Below, piece by piece: positions 22,873 through 31,240 of a stretch of DNA of 64,000 nt (position 1 is the first letter of the stretch; the number at the start of each line of letters is the position of its first letter). The DNA comes from a virus, in the IMG/VR virus record IMGVR_UViG_3300018080_000117, positions 62,001-126,000 of that record; one strand, 5' to 3'. A program made the translations under genes and the position numbers. The notes under the pieces were generated by a model. The model was not told the origin of the DNA. It saw nothing but the letters and a program-made list of their open reading frames with translations, and did no database searches.

Positions 22873-24235
22873 ATCTGACAAGGTCGAAAAAAGATTACTG
22901 TCCTTCTACTTTCGTAAGCCTTACTTTGCCAGGCTTGTCGATCTCGACGAGAACAAGTTTTTTACTCGTGCGAAGTACCGTACCTTAGCCCGTCTTGCCA
23001 AAAGCTACATAAAAAAATACCAACAGCCGCCTACCAAAAAGGTTCTGTACGAATACACCAAAGACACAGAACGGCACTCAAACGTTGACGAGATCGGGTC
23101 AGCGATGTCTTTAATGGCGACCCTCCCAAAACCACGTAAGGATGAGTTTGAATACTTACTTGACCGAGGCAAAGACCTTCTTCTAACCCGCAACCTCTAC
23201 GACGTAGCGGACCACATAAAAAACGCTCTTGAGTCTGACGGAGAATTAAAGGAGACCCATCGTAAGGTCCTCACGTCCCTTCTGCGAGCAGACGAGACGA
23301 GGACGGCTAACCGTATGGGGTTTCTGCACGAGACCGCACAGGAGCGCTGGAACACGTTTGTGCGGCAGGATCACAAGGATGACATTATTCGCTTTGGCAT
23401 GGACCCCCTAGACGAAGCCTTAGGAGGCATGCGAAAAACGTTCACGACTTTGATCTACTCCAAAACCGGTGGTGGTAAGACCAGGACCGCTGTCAACGTT
23501 GCGATCAATGCGGCTAGGCAAGGCAAAAATGTTATCTATTTCTCGCTTGAGATGGCAACCGAACTTATCGGGGCTGTGTTCGACAGTCGATTAGCTTGGT
23601 TAGACTCTTCCAAAATCGTATTTTCTAAGCTAAGTCAACAAGAAAAACGAAAATACCGAATAATGCTAAAAAAGCAAGTTCAGAAAAAGCTCGGTGTTTA
23701 CATTGTGGACATTCCTTCGAACGCAACCACGTCAGATTTGTACGAGGCTGTGGAGACCTACAGGGCTGTCACAGGGCTCGAACCCGACTTGGCCATCCTC
23801 GACTACGCCAATCTGCTCGAACCGCTTAGATCGTACGCTGGCCGTTCTGAGAAGTACGACGTTCTTTTCAAAGAGCTACACGAGTTTGCCCGAGCACAGC
23901 GAGTTGCTTTGCTAACAGCTACCCAGGAGAAGCGCCAGAGCAACGACAACAAGAAGGATAAGGACCCTTACGAACCAGATATCGAAAACATCGGCCTAAG
24001 TAATTACATGGCCGTGCACTGCGAGACGGTACTAAGGTTAGTCCAGACTGAGGAAGACAAACTCCAAAACAGTTTGTGGATTGTCGTGGACAAGAGCCGC
24101 TACAGCGCAGTGGGGACTAAGATTTCTCTAATTGCACTGTGGAGCCACTCGTACGTAGGCGATCGGTTTGTTGGAAATATTCCCGGTGTGCGCGTTGTAA
24201 AAAGGAGAAAAAAGAGTAAGAAAAAGAAAGAATGA
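22859..24235 (+). CDS. Replicative DNA helicase, DnaB-like (RecA fold)
   Basis: 458 aa. The N-terminal 150 residues are helical and divergent. The core begins IIRFGMDPLDEALGG and has Walker A IYSKTGGGKTRTAVNVA, the DnaB-like VIYFSLEMATELIG, Walker B PDLAILDYANLLEPL and TATQEKRQS. A basic tail (KRRKKSKKKKE) ends it. This is the hexameric 5'-3' helicase of the fork; its neighbours are the loader upstream and the primase zinc-finger protein downstream, which overlaps it by 4 nt. Confidence 0.9.
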   Translation: MLELRSDKVEKRLLSFYFRKPYFARLVDLDENKFFTRAKYRTLARLAKSYIKKYQQPPTKKVLYEYTKDTERHSNVDEIGSAMSLMATLPKPRKDEFEYLLDRGKDLLLTRNLYDVADHIKNALESDGELKETHRKVLTSLLRADETRTANRMGFLHETAQERWNTFVRQDHKDDIIRFGMDPLDEALGGMRKTFTTLIYSKTGGGKTRTAVNVAINAARQGKNVIYFSLEMATELIGAVFDSRLAWLDSSKIVFSKLSQQEKRKYRIMLKKQVQKKLGVYIVDIPSNATTSDLYEAVETYRAVTGLEPDLAILDYANLLEPLRSYAGRSEKYDVLFKELHEFARAQRVALLTATQEKRQSNDNKKDKDPYEPDIENIGLSNYMAVHCETVLRLVQTEEDKLQNSLWIVVDKSRYSAVGTKISLIALWSHSYVGDRFVGNIPGVRVVKRRKKSKKKKE

Positions 24236-24705
24236 ATACTCTTACTCTTTTGGAGACTCTTGAATTTACGGGAATTCAAGAAGCCGGTGACGGGAAGTAC
24301 CGCTGCTTATGCCCCTTCCACAAAGAAACTAAGCCATCCTTTTACGCCTACCCAGACGGAACTTATCACTGCTTCGGTTGCTTAGCCCATGGAGATTTGT
24401 GGGAATTAGGGGACGAAGAGGATTTGGCCTGGAACGTAGCGCGATTAGAGATAAGTTTTTCGAAAAACGGGTACAACCCAAAAAAGCTTAGGTCTAGATT
24501 TTGCTCTGTGGTAAACAAGCTGATCGCGAAAGGCAACCTTGGCCCTCGAATCCAAAACCGTGTGTGGGAAGCGTTTGACCGAGCAGACTTAGTTGCTACA
24601 GCGAAATCCAATAATTTGCTTGACTACGATCTTTCAATGCGTCTGAGTCTACACAAAATAGCTAAAGGAGTAAAACACCATGCCTCAAAAAAAACAAACG
24701 CCTAA
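24232..24705 (+). CDS. Primase zinc-finger (CHC2) protein
   Basis: 157 aa. YRCLCPFHKETKPSFYAYPDGTYHCFGCLAHGDLWEL carries the CHC2 motif (C-x2-H ... C-x2-C) of the DnaG N-terminal zinc domain, which reads template start sites. There is no TOPRIM domain; that is on the separate protein at 11263-12015. The C-terminal 80 residues are helical and could bind the helicase or the catalytic half. It directly follows the DnaB-like helicase. Confidence 0.9.
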   Translation: MNTLTLLETLEFTGIQEAGDGKYRCLCPFHKETKPSFYAYPDGTYHCFGCLAHGDLWELGDEEDLAWNVARLEISFSKNGYNPKKLRSRFCSVVNKLIAKGNLGPRIQNRVWEAFDRADLVATAKSNNLLDYDLSMRLSLHKIAKGVKHHASKKTNA

Positions 24706-25705
24706 AGAAATGCAAACCTTGTTGAAACAAACACCTAGAGAAATGCAAACCTTGTTGATTCAAGATTGCGAGGTTGGAGAAGAGTACCTTACTAAGTATG
24801 GAAAAATTATCAAGCTGCTAGCGTTGAAGCCAAAGCCCAGGGTTCTGGTTCCCGCAATCGACACTGAAGTCGAGGTAGGGTTGGAATACGAAGTGTACGC
24901 GGTACCTTTGACGTCGACCGAAGATCAAATTGAAGCAGAGATCGAAAAATCTAAGCCTCTCGAAAAAGAGCTTCGTAGCAGCAGTAACAACGACAAACCT
25001 AAACCCAAGCGCAAGGTTCTGGTCAAGTCGAAAAAGACAAGCCGCAAAGACATGCAAATCACCAAGGATAACTCTGTTTCAAAAAGCGACGACCTTGAAG
25101 CAGAGGAACTTTTTTACTTTTGTCCTGAGGCATCAGAAGAAGTTGAAGAAGAAATTTTGACCGAGGAAGACCTAGAAGAGGTTTTGGAAGAACCAGAAGA
25201 AGAAGAACCAGAAGAAGAAGAACCAGAAGAAGAAGAACCAGAAGAAGAAGAAGAACCAGAAGAAGAAGAACCAGAAGAAGAAGAACCAGAAGAAGAAGAA
25301 CCAGAAGAAGAAGAACCAGAAGAAGAAGAACCAGAAGAAGAAGAACCAGAAGAAGAACCAAAGAAAAAGACAAGACGGACAAAAAAGCCCGCTGAAAAAA
25401 AGAAGCCTGCGAAGAAGGTTTCCGAAAAGAAAAAGAAGGCTGTGAAAAAGCCCACCGCAAAGAAAAAGAAGACCGCAAAGAAAAAGGAGATGCCTAAAAC
25501 AGCAAAAGACTTTGTTGTGTCTTTGTTGAAAGTCTCGAAGTGGGAACGTGGGCAAATTGCCGAACAACTTATTGAGCACGGTTACACGAAAAAGACAGAT
25601 GTCAAGTCTGTTGCTCAATACGTATCTGTCATGATCAACAACTTGAAAAAGAAAGACGGGTACAAGGTCGAAAGAGTCGCTAAAGGAACCTACCGAATAA
25701 AATAA
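24680..25705 (+). CDS. Acidic-repeat protein with basic linker and C-terminal winged-helix-like domain
   Basis: 341 aa from ATG 24680 with AAAGGAG upstream. The N-terminus has a short duplication (QTPKEMQTLL then QTPREMQTLL). Residues about 160-220 are a run of EEEEP units, followed by about 45 residues of Lys-rich basic linker (KKTRRTKKPAEKKKPAKK). The last 70 residues (AKDFVVSLLKVSKWERGQIAEQLIEHGY...VERVAKGTYRIK) look like a winged-helix related to those ending the proteins at 9585 and 18635. A DNA-binding or nucleoid-type role is likely. Overlaps the primase zinc-finger gene. Confidence 0.72.
   Translation: MPQKKQTPKEMQTLLKQTPREMQTLLIQDCEVGEEYLTKYGKIIKLLALKPKPRVLVPAIDTEVEVGLEYEVYAVPLTSTEDQIEAEIEKSKPLEKELRSSSNNDKPKPKRKVLVKSKKTSRKDMQITKDNSVSKSDDLEAEELFYFCPEASEEVEEEILTEEDLEEVLEEPEEEEPEEEEPEEEEPEEEEEPEEEEPEEEEPEEEEPEEEEPEEEEPEEEEPEEEPKKKTRRTKKPAEKKKPAKKVSEKKKKAVKKPTAKKKKTAKKKEMPKTAKDFVVSLLKVSKWERGQIAEQLIEHGYTKKTDVKSVAQYVSVMINNLKKKDGYKVERVAKGTYRIK
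25188..25360 (+). repeat. 15-bp minisatellite encoding EEEEP units
   Basis: About eleven tandem copies of a unit GAAGAAGAAGAACCA, with one 18-bp and one 12-bp variant, all in frame. The near identity of the copies suggests recent slippage. The unit changes protein length by five residues per copy without frameshift. Confidence 0.9.
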
Positions 25706-28332
25706 TGTACAGTCGAAAACACTGCGACCCAAAATGCCCTAGATACAATGAAGCACTTGCCCACCCGTGCATTCCCGGTAGGGGGCCAAGAGATGCTGAC
25801 GTAGTTTTCGTTGGCAGAGACCCAGGACAGGAAGAAATAAAACAAGGCAAGTGTTTTATTGGACCCTCTGGAAAATTGCTAAAAAACTTACTTAGAGGGT
25901 CTGGTCTAGAAGATCGTGTTTACATTACCAACGCCGTAAAATGCGGACTCGCGGGCGAAGATAAGGAACCCAGCAAACCTCTTTTGCGGCACTGCCGAAA
26001 GTACCTAGTAAAAGAAATCAAGATTGTCAAGCCTCGTTTGATAATCGCGTCTGGCAATGCCGCCCTAGAAACTGTCTTAGGCAAGACAGGGATTATGAAG
26101 TTGCAGAACCAAACGATCTACAGTAGTGAGTTTGATTGCAACGTAATCCCAGTAGTCCACCCTGCTTATGTCTTGCGCAACCCTTCTGCAATAGGGCTTC
26201 TGAGAAGTGGGTTTTCTTCTGCCGTCAATGAATTAAACAAGAAAAAAGAAAAAACTAAATACCTGGTTGCTAAAAACGCAAAGCAGGCAAGTGCCTTTCT
26301 TAGGCAGCTTGCGCAGCAAGACGCTTTTGCTTTCGATGTTGAGACAACGGGAAAGAATTACCTAACCTCAAATATTTTGTGCGTCCAGTTTACGTGGAAG
26401 TTCAAGACGGGTGTCACCATTCCTTGGGAGTTAATTGAGGACAGCGAAACAAACACAAAGCTACTAAAGCATGCGCTAGAAGGCCCTGCGGTAAAGGTTG
26501 CGCAAAACCTAAAGTTCGACATTCAATTCTTGTGGAAGTACGGCTTTGAGGTCAAAGGCCCCCACTTCGACACAATGCTTGCTCACAGCCTTCTCGATGA
26601 CAACGCCTTTGAACACAACCTCAACAGCCTTGTTTTGAAGTACCTGCCGATGGGGGCGTACTGGTCAAAGCTTGACCGATTCAAAGAGGAGTACTGCAAA
26701 GAGCACGGCATCAAAGACACAGAGTTTAGCTACGATCTGATCCCGCCTAAGGTTCTTTACGAGTACGGTGCAGGAGATACAGACGCAACTTATCGTCTTT
26801 TTCGACTGTTTGCGGACCTTCTAAAAGAGGAAAAGCAACATAAGTTTTTTTATCGCTACACGATGCCCTTTACTCCTGTGTTAGCAGAAATGGAGTACAG
26901 AGGGATCAAAGTAAAGCGAGACAAGATCAAAGTCATGATCAACGATTGTGAGAAAGAAATAGAGGATCTGACAGCGTTGATCAAAAAAGATCCTCTAACC
27001 AAACGCTACGAGACATGGAAGACGAAGCACACCTGGAAAACAAAAACGTTGACTGCCTGGAAAAAGAGCTGGACGGAAGGCAAAACAACACAGGCGCGTT
27101 TTCCTGAGTTCAAAGACTACGTAGCCCACAGAAAAAGCACAGGCAAAAAGTTAGTCAAGCACGAGTTCAACGCCAGCTCAAGTACGCAACTAAAAGAATT
27201 GTTCTTTGAGATGTTGAAACTTGAACCCATCAAGATGACAAAGAACAAAAGTAATCCCCAGCCTGCAGCCGATAAGCAGGTTATGGCAATCCTTGCAGAC
27301 GATTACGACATTGAGTTGGCTGGTTTGTTAGCTAAGCGGAACAAAGTTACTAAGTTTGTTAGCGCCTTTTTGAAACCAACTTACGAAAAAAGCGCTATTG
27401 ACGGGCGTATTCACACCACCTACGTACAAAGCGACGTCAAAACGGGAAGGCTCTCTTCTCGCGATCCAAACATGCAAAACCTACCGAAAGATCAAAAAGC
27501 TTTTCGTAGGTGCTTTGTTGCAGACAAAGGTTTTCACATTGTCAAAGCTGACTTAGGTCAAGCAGAGTTTCGTGTTTGGGCGTCAGCGTCGGGCGACAAA
27601 CAAATGATTCGAGACATTGAAAAAGGTCTCGATATCCACAGAAAGACCGCAGCAGCCGTGTTTGGTGCGAAAGAACTAGAAGACGTAACAAAAGAACAGA
27701 GGCAATCAGCCAAAGCCGCTGTGTTTGGAATGATGTACGGCATTGGCCTAAAGAAGCTTTGCAAAGATCAAAAGATTACAGAGAAGCAAGGCAAAGCTTT
27801 GTTAGAGACGTTTGGGAAAAATTACCCGCAAGCAATGGCGTACATCGAAGGCTTGGTCGCCCACGCCCACAAACACCATTATTGCTTATCTTGGATGGGG
27901 CGAAAGCGCAGACTCCCAAATATCAACAGCAAGGACGACGAAGGAAAGAGCGAACGTCAAGCGCGTAACAGCCCTATTCAAGCGGCTGCTAGCGACATGA
28001 ACAACGCATACATGGTAGCAATTCTCAATCACGCACGCAGAGAGGGAATTGAAGTCTACCCTGCTATGACAACACATGACGAGAACGCTTTGCAGGTAAA
28101 GAAAGGCAGTGTGGGCAAAGTCATCGAGATCATGGAGTACGAACTTAATAATCTTTTTAAGGGGAAATTCCATTGTCCGATGGTCTTTGATTACAAGGTC
28201 GGTCGAAGTATTCAGGGTAGGGAAGTAGAGAGTCTTGAGAAAAAAACCTGTTCTCGCTGCGGTAAAAAGTCTTTCAGAGCGGGCAATCGTTGTGTGGAGT
28301 GCTGGTTCGATGAAAGTAAAGAAAAAGACTAG
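25705..28332 (+). CDS. UDG-like domain fused to proofreading family A DNA polymerase
   Basis: 875 aa. Residues 1-180 are a uracil-DNA glycosylase superfamily domain: FVGRDPGQEEIKQGKCFIGPSGKLL, VYITNAVKCG, PVVHPAYVLRNP, with Cys residues that could hold a 4Fe-4S cluster as in family 4/5 enzymes. Next is a 3'-5' exonuclease with AFDVETTG (about 208), NLKFDIQFL and YGAGDTDATYRL. The polymerase has TGRLSSRDPNMQNLP, motif A ADLGQAEFRVW (about 614), motif B QSAKAAVFGMMYGIG (about 667) and motif C TTHDENAL (about 788). A zinc ribbon (CSRCGKKSF...CVEC, about 847) ends it. It is the phage replicative polymerase; SPO1-type phages have a comparable UDG-like fusion. Confidence 0.92.
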   Translation: MYSRKHCDPKCPRYNEALAHPCIPGRGPRDADVVFVGRDPGQEEIKQGKCFIGPSGKLLKNLLRGSGLEDRVYITNAVKCGLAGEDKEPSKPLLRHCRKYLVKEIKIVKPRLIIASGNAALETVLGKTGIMKLQNQTIYSSEFDCNVIPVVHPAYVLRNPSAIGLLRSGFSSAVNELNKKKEKTKYLVAKNAKQASAFLRQLAQQDAFAFDVETTGKNYLTSNILCVQFTWKFKTGVTIPWELIEDSETNTKLLKHALEGPAVKVAQNLKFDIQFLWKYGFEVKGPHFDTMLAHSLLDDNAFEHNLNSLVLKYLPMGAYWSKLDRFKEEYCKEHGIKDTEFSYDLIPPKVLYEYGAGDTDATYRLFRLFADLLKEEKQHKFFYRYTMPFTPVLAEMEYRGIKVKRDKIKVMINDCEKEIEDLTALIKKDPLTKRYETWKTKHTWKTKTLTAWKKSWTEGKTTQARFPEFKDYVAHRKSTGKKLVKHEFNASSSTQLKELFFEMLKLEPIKMTKNKSNPQPAADKQVMAILADDYDIELAGLLAKRNKVTKFVSAFLKPTYEKSAIDGRIHTTYVQSDVKTGRLSSRDPNMQNLPKDQKAFRRCFVADKGFHIVKADLGQAEFRVWASASGDKQMIRDIEKGLDIHRKTAAAVFGAKELEDVTKEQRQSAKAAVFGMMYGIGLKKLCKDQKITEKQGKALLETFGKNYPQAMAYIEGLVAHAHKHHYCLSWMGRKRRLPNINSKDDEGKSERQARNSPIQAAASDMNNAYMVAILNHARREGIEVYPAMTTHDENALQVKKGSVGKVIEIMEYELNNLFKGKFHCPMVFDYKVGRSIQGREVESLEKKTCSRCGKKSFRAGNRCVECWFDESKEKD

Positions 28333-29326
28333 CGGAAAAAATAAGACTAACAAATCGATCGATCAAAGCGAAGACATCCTTGCTGCAGTTGAGAAGAAGT
28401 ACGGCAAAGGTTCCGTAATGCGAGGGTCAGGGCAAGGGTGCACGATCAAGAAAGCGGACGTGATCTCAACGGGGTCCTCCCTGATTGACGAAGCATTAGT
28501 GATTGGGGGTCTTCCAAGCGGAAGAATCGTTGAAATCTACGGTCCCGAGATGTCGGGCAAAACCACCTTAGCTTTGTGCACCAGTGCCCAAGCGCAAAAG
28601 CAAGGATTTCAGTGTGCTTTTATCGATGCCGAGCACGCACTTTCCCCTGACTTAGTTGAAGGTACGGGGGGAAGCTTCAAAGACTTAGTTATTTCCCAGC
28701 CTGATTATGGTGAGCAGGGGCTTGATATCGCCCTAATGCTTTGCGAGTCTGGGCAGTTTCGAATAATTATCGTTGACTCTGTTGCAGCGCTTACGCCTAA
28801 GGCTGAGATAGAAGGCGATATGGAAGACATGCAAGTCGGTTTGCAAGCTCGAATGATGGGCAAAGGCCTTCGCAAAATCGTAAAGATGGCGTCGTCTACG
28901 AACACCATGGTTATTTTTATCAACCAGCTAAGGATGAAAGTTGGGATGGTGTTTGGATCACCGGAAACGACACCTGGAGGCAAAGCGCTAAAGTTTTTCT
29001 CTAGCGTACGTCTTGACGTAAGACGAATAGGCGCGTTGAAGCAAAAGGATGTGGTGATAGGCAACCGTCTAAAAGTTACAGTTACCAAAAACAAACTAGC
29101 GCCTCCCTTTAGAAAAACGGAAACAAGTTTGTACTTTGGTAAAGGATTTGATCCCGCCACCGAACTTTTTGACTTTGCCTTGGACCAAGGGGTAATTGAA
29201 AAGCGCGGATCGATTTACCTATTTGAAGACGAGAAGATCGAAAAAGGCAAGGACAACGTAATCGAAGCGATCCGCGAAGATAATGTTTTGCGAAAAACAA
29301 TCAAACAAGCGTTACGGGCTAACTAA
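28310..29326 (+). CDS. recA: RecA recombinase
   Basis: Start at ATG 28310 (MKVKKKTSGKNKTNKS), overlapping the polymerase end by 23 nt. 338 aa with the RecA core: KYGKGSVMRGSG, STGSSLIDEALVIGGLPSGRIVEIYGPEMSGKTTLAL (Walker A), CAFIDAEHALSPDL, IIIVDSVAALTPKAEIEGDM (Walker B region), MVIFINQLRMKVGMVFGSPETTPGGKALKFF. This is the bacterial-type RecA rather than UvsX, complete in length. It drives strand exchange for recombination-dependent replication with SbcCD and the UvsW-like helicase. Confidence 0.93.
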   Translation: MKVKKKTSGKNKTNKSIDQSEDILAAVEKKYGKGSVMRGSGQGCTIKKADVISTGSSLIDEALVIGGLPSGRIVEIYGPEMSGKTTLALCTSAQAQKQGFQCAFIDAEHALSPDLVEGTGGSFKDLVISQPDYGEQGLDIALMLCESGQFRIIIVDSVAALTPKAEIEGDMEDMQVGLQARMMGKGLRKIVKMASSTNTMVIFINQLRMKVGMVFGSPETTPGGKALKFFSSVRLDVRRIGALKQKDVVIGNRLKVTVTKNKLAPPFRKTETSLYFGKGFDPATELFDFALDQGVIEKRGSIYLFEDEKIEKGKDNVIEAIREDNVLRKTIKQALRAN

Positions 29327-29344
29327 GTCGGGTATAAACCAATC

Positions 29345-29605
29345 ATGGGAGAAATAAAAAAGACATACCGACTTAGTTTTTCAAAGCATCTTTCTGACCG
29401 CACGCTGCTTACCATAACAGCCGGTACAGAAATTGTAGAAGAAGACGCAGACGCAGACGAACTGGCAGAAAAAGTGCGACGGCAAACCCGACAGGACTTA
29501 GCAAAAGCCGCACAAGCAGATCCGATCGTCAAAGAAATACTGCAGCACGTAAAAAAGCAAATCAAACGAGATAAGAAAATCGAACGTGCTTATGAAGCTG
29601 ACTAA
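29345..29605 (+). CDS. Hypothetical acidic small protein, 86 aa
   Basis: MGEIKKTYRLSFSKHLSDRTLLTITAGTEIVEEDADADELAEKVRRQTRQ: a short beta start then a charged helix. It follows recA by 18 nt and overlaps the next gene. No family recognised; the sheet-plus-helix pattern could be a small protein-interaction module. Confidence 0.65.
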   Translation: MGEIKKTYRLSFSKHLSDRTLLTITAGTEIVEEDADADELAEKVRRQTRQDLAKAAQADPIVKEILQHVKKQIKRDKKIERAYEAD

Positions 29606-30170
29606 AGACAACAGCCATTTTTCCGATTCGGAATTAGGGGATCTTAGTAAATTGACCTTTAAGGACCGGGTCAAAGTTGCTAAGCAGCATTACAAGGTAG
29701 CTAATCGAGCAACGCCTAACTTCGACGATCTTGTACAACAGCTTCATACGTTGTCTGTAGCGCTACCAGAAAAAGACGAAGTAGACCTTGACGAAATCAA
29801 CAAGCGCTTTGCAATTGTGCAGAGGTATTTTACGGAAGCTTCTAGAATCTCAATGGATGCGATCGCGATCCATACCATGTGGCATCGGCTAAAAATGGAT
29901 GTCCTTGAATTGGTAGAGACACGCAAAAGTTCTTTGTTGTTGCTTCCAAGCATTCAGGGTATGAAGAACGTCGCTTCACAAAACGCCGCTGTACGAACAA
30001 AGATTGAAAGGCTTTTGTCTTTCGAACACGTAGTCAAAACTAAAGAAGCTGAGGCAAAGGCGTTTGTTCAAATAGCAGAGGGTAAGAAAAAAGATCTTAG
30101 CAACACAATGACTAACCTTAGCCGCATGTTCAAAGTTTTGAAACTTGAACATGGAGTCACCAACTACTAG
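29592..30170 (+). CDS. Hypothetical helical protein, 192 aa
   Basis: ATG 29592 (MKLTKDNSHFSDSELGDLSKLTFKDR) is favoured over a GTG two codons upstream. The protein is almost all alpha-helical with heptad-like regions and no catalytic motif. It lies between recA and the putative ssDNA-binding protein gene; the hairpin at 30126-30152 lies in its last codons. Possibly a recombination mediator by context only. Confidence 0.65.
   Translation: MKLTKDNSHFSDSELGDLSKLTFKDRVKVAKQHYKVANRATPNFDDLVQQLHTLSVALPEKDEVDLDEINKRFAIVQRYFTEASRISMDAIAIHTMWHRLKMDVLELVETRKSSLLLLPSIQGMKNVASQNAAVRTKIERLLSFEHVVKTKEAEAKAFVQIAEGKKKDLSNTMTNLSRMFKVLKLEHGVTNY
30126..30152 (+). promoter_or_regulatory. Hairpin upstream of the ssDNA-binding protein gene
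   Basis: ATGTTCAA-A-GTTT pairs with AAAC-TTGAACAT with one bulged A, giving a 12-bp stem and a tiny loop. It is in the last codons of the preceding gene and 17 nt before the AGGAGG of the next. It could be an RNA processing site or translational control element. Confidence 0.4.
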
Positions 30171-30180
30171 GAGGCTTTAC

Positions 30181-30912
30181 GTGAGAATCAAAAAAGACAA
30201 CTCCAGCAATCCTTACATGGTAGACGAAGACGTTTACAAAGGTGTTGTTAGCAACATCGAAAAAAAGAAAGGCAACCGGGGGTACTTTCTTGCTTGGGAT
30301 TTCAAACTGAAAAACGCACGCCGCGATGGAAAGAAGGTTCCGAAGGAAGAGGAAGTAACGGTGTCTGGGCTAACGCCAGTGCACCTGAGCGATGGAAGTA
30401 AGCTTGACAAATTCCTCAAAGCTTGCGGGGTCGACACAGACGACGGAGAAGTTGCAGACCTTGATGATGCCTTGGGCGAAGAAGTACGGGTCGTCATCGA
30501 ACACCAAAAGGGCAAAGATAACACCGTCTACTCTCGTGTAACCAAATTGTTGCCGATCGACAGCGATGATGAGGATGACGAAGAAGAGGAAAAACCCAAG
30601 AAGAAAAAGAAGGTGAAAAAGTCTTCCACGAAAGGCAAGGGAAAGAAGAAGGAGCCTAAACCCGAAGACGAAGACGACGATGAAGATGACGAAGAGGAAG
30701 AAGTAGAGGACGAAGACGAAGAAGAGGAAGAAGAAAAGCCCAAAAAGAAAAGGGGTCGTCCCAAGGGCAGCAAAACGAAGAAGGCCACAAAAACTTCAAA
30801 AAAGACGCCCAAAAAGAAAAAGAAGGAAGAGCCCGAAGAAGACGAAGAGGAAGATGACGAAGACCTAGAAGACCTTTTCGACTTCGATGACGATGATGAT
30901 GATGAGGATTAA
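30181..30912 (+). CDS. Putative ssDNA-binding-type protein with long acidic tail
   Basis: The start is a GTG at 30181 after AGGAGG; the longer upstream frame overlaps the preceding gene. 243 aa. The first 120 residues (IKKDNSSNPYMVDEDVYKGVVSNIEKKKGNRGYFLAWDFKLKNARRDG) look like an OB-type beta fold. The rest alternates Lys-rich and Asp/Glu-rich blocks, ending EDLFDFDDDDDDED. An acidic, flexible C-terminus is the usual partner-binding tail of phage ssDNA-binding proteins. Its position beside recA, polymerase and SbcCD supports this, but homology was not verified. Confidence 0.6.
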   Translation: MRIKKDNSSNPYMVDEDVYKGVVSNIEKKKGNRGYFLAWDFKLKNARRDGKKVPKEEEVTVSGLTPVHLSDGSKLDKFLKACGVDTDDGEVADLDDALGEEVRVVIEHQKGKDNTVYSRVTKLLPIDSDDEDDEEEEKPKKKKKVKKSSTKGKGKKKEPKPEDEDDDEDDEEEEVEDEDEEEEEEKPKKKRGRPKGSKTKKATKTSKKTPKKKKKEEPEEDEEEDDEDLEDLFDFDDDDDDED

Positions 30913-30914
30913 TT

Positions 30915-31235
30915 ATGTCTCGTAAAGCAAAACAACCGGCCACGAAGACAAAGCAAAACACCTCTGCAAACGAGGTTCAAAAAAATGTCGGAGACGTTCA
31001 GTTTTGGGGTGAGCCCGACACATTTGAACTTATTTGCAAGGCGTGGAGCGAAAAAGAAGGTTGGATGAAATCGACCAAGGCGATGGAGGTTGTAGGCCTC
31101 GGGTGCGTCGTGCAGGTTACTACGCAACAAGGAGATCAGATTGCAGAAGCCCTGACTTTTGTTCCTGGTGCTACAATCTGCCGTCTGAAAAATGAGTCTG
31201 ACGAAGTCATCGAACGTACGCTAGTCGCTCTGTAA
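30915..31235 (+). CDS. Hypothetical protein, 106 aa
   Basis: MSRKAKQPATKTKQNTSANEVQKNVGDVQFWGEPDTFELICKAWSEKEGWMKSTKAM: a basic, flexible N-terminus then a compact mixed domain with VVGLGCVVQVTTQQGDQIAEALTFVPG. It starts 2 nt after the previous stop. Possibly a small regulatory partner of the recombination genes; no motif recognised. Confidence 0.7.
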   Translation: MSRKAKQPATKTKQNTSANEVQKNVGDVQFWGEPDTFELICKAWSEKEGWMKSTKAMEVVGLGCVVQVTTQQGDQIAEALTFVPGATICRLKNESDEVIERTLVAL

Positions 31236-31240
31236 TTCCA

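Noticed and set aside
25059-25732. Leftward frames made of Leu/Val, Ser/Gly or Trp/Phe runs
   Set aside because: They are the reverse-strand reading of the EEEEP minisatellite.
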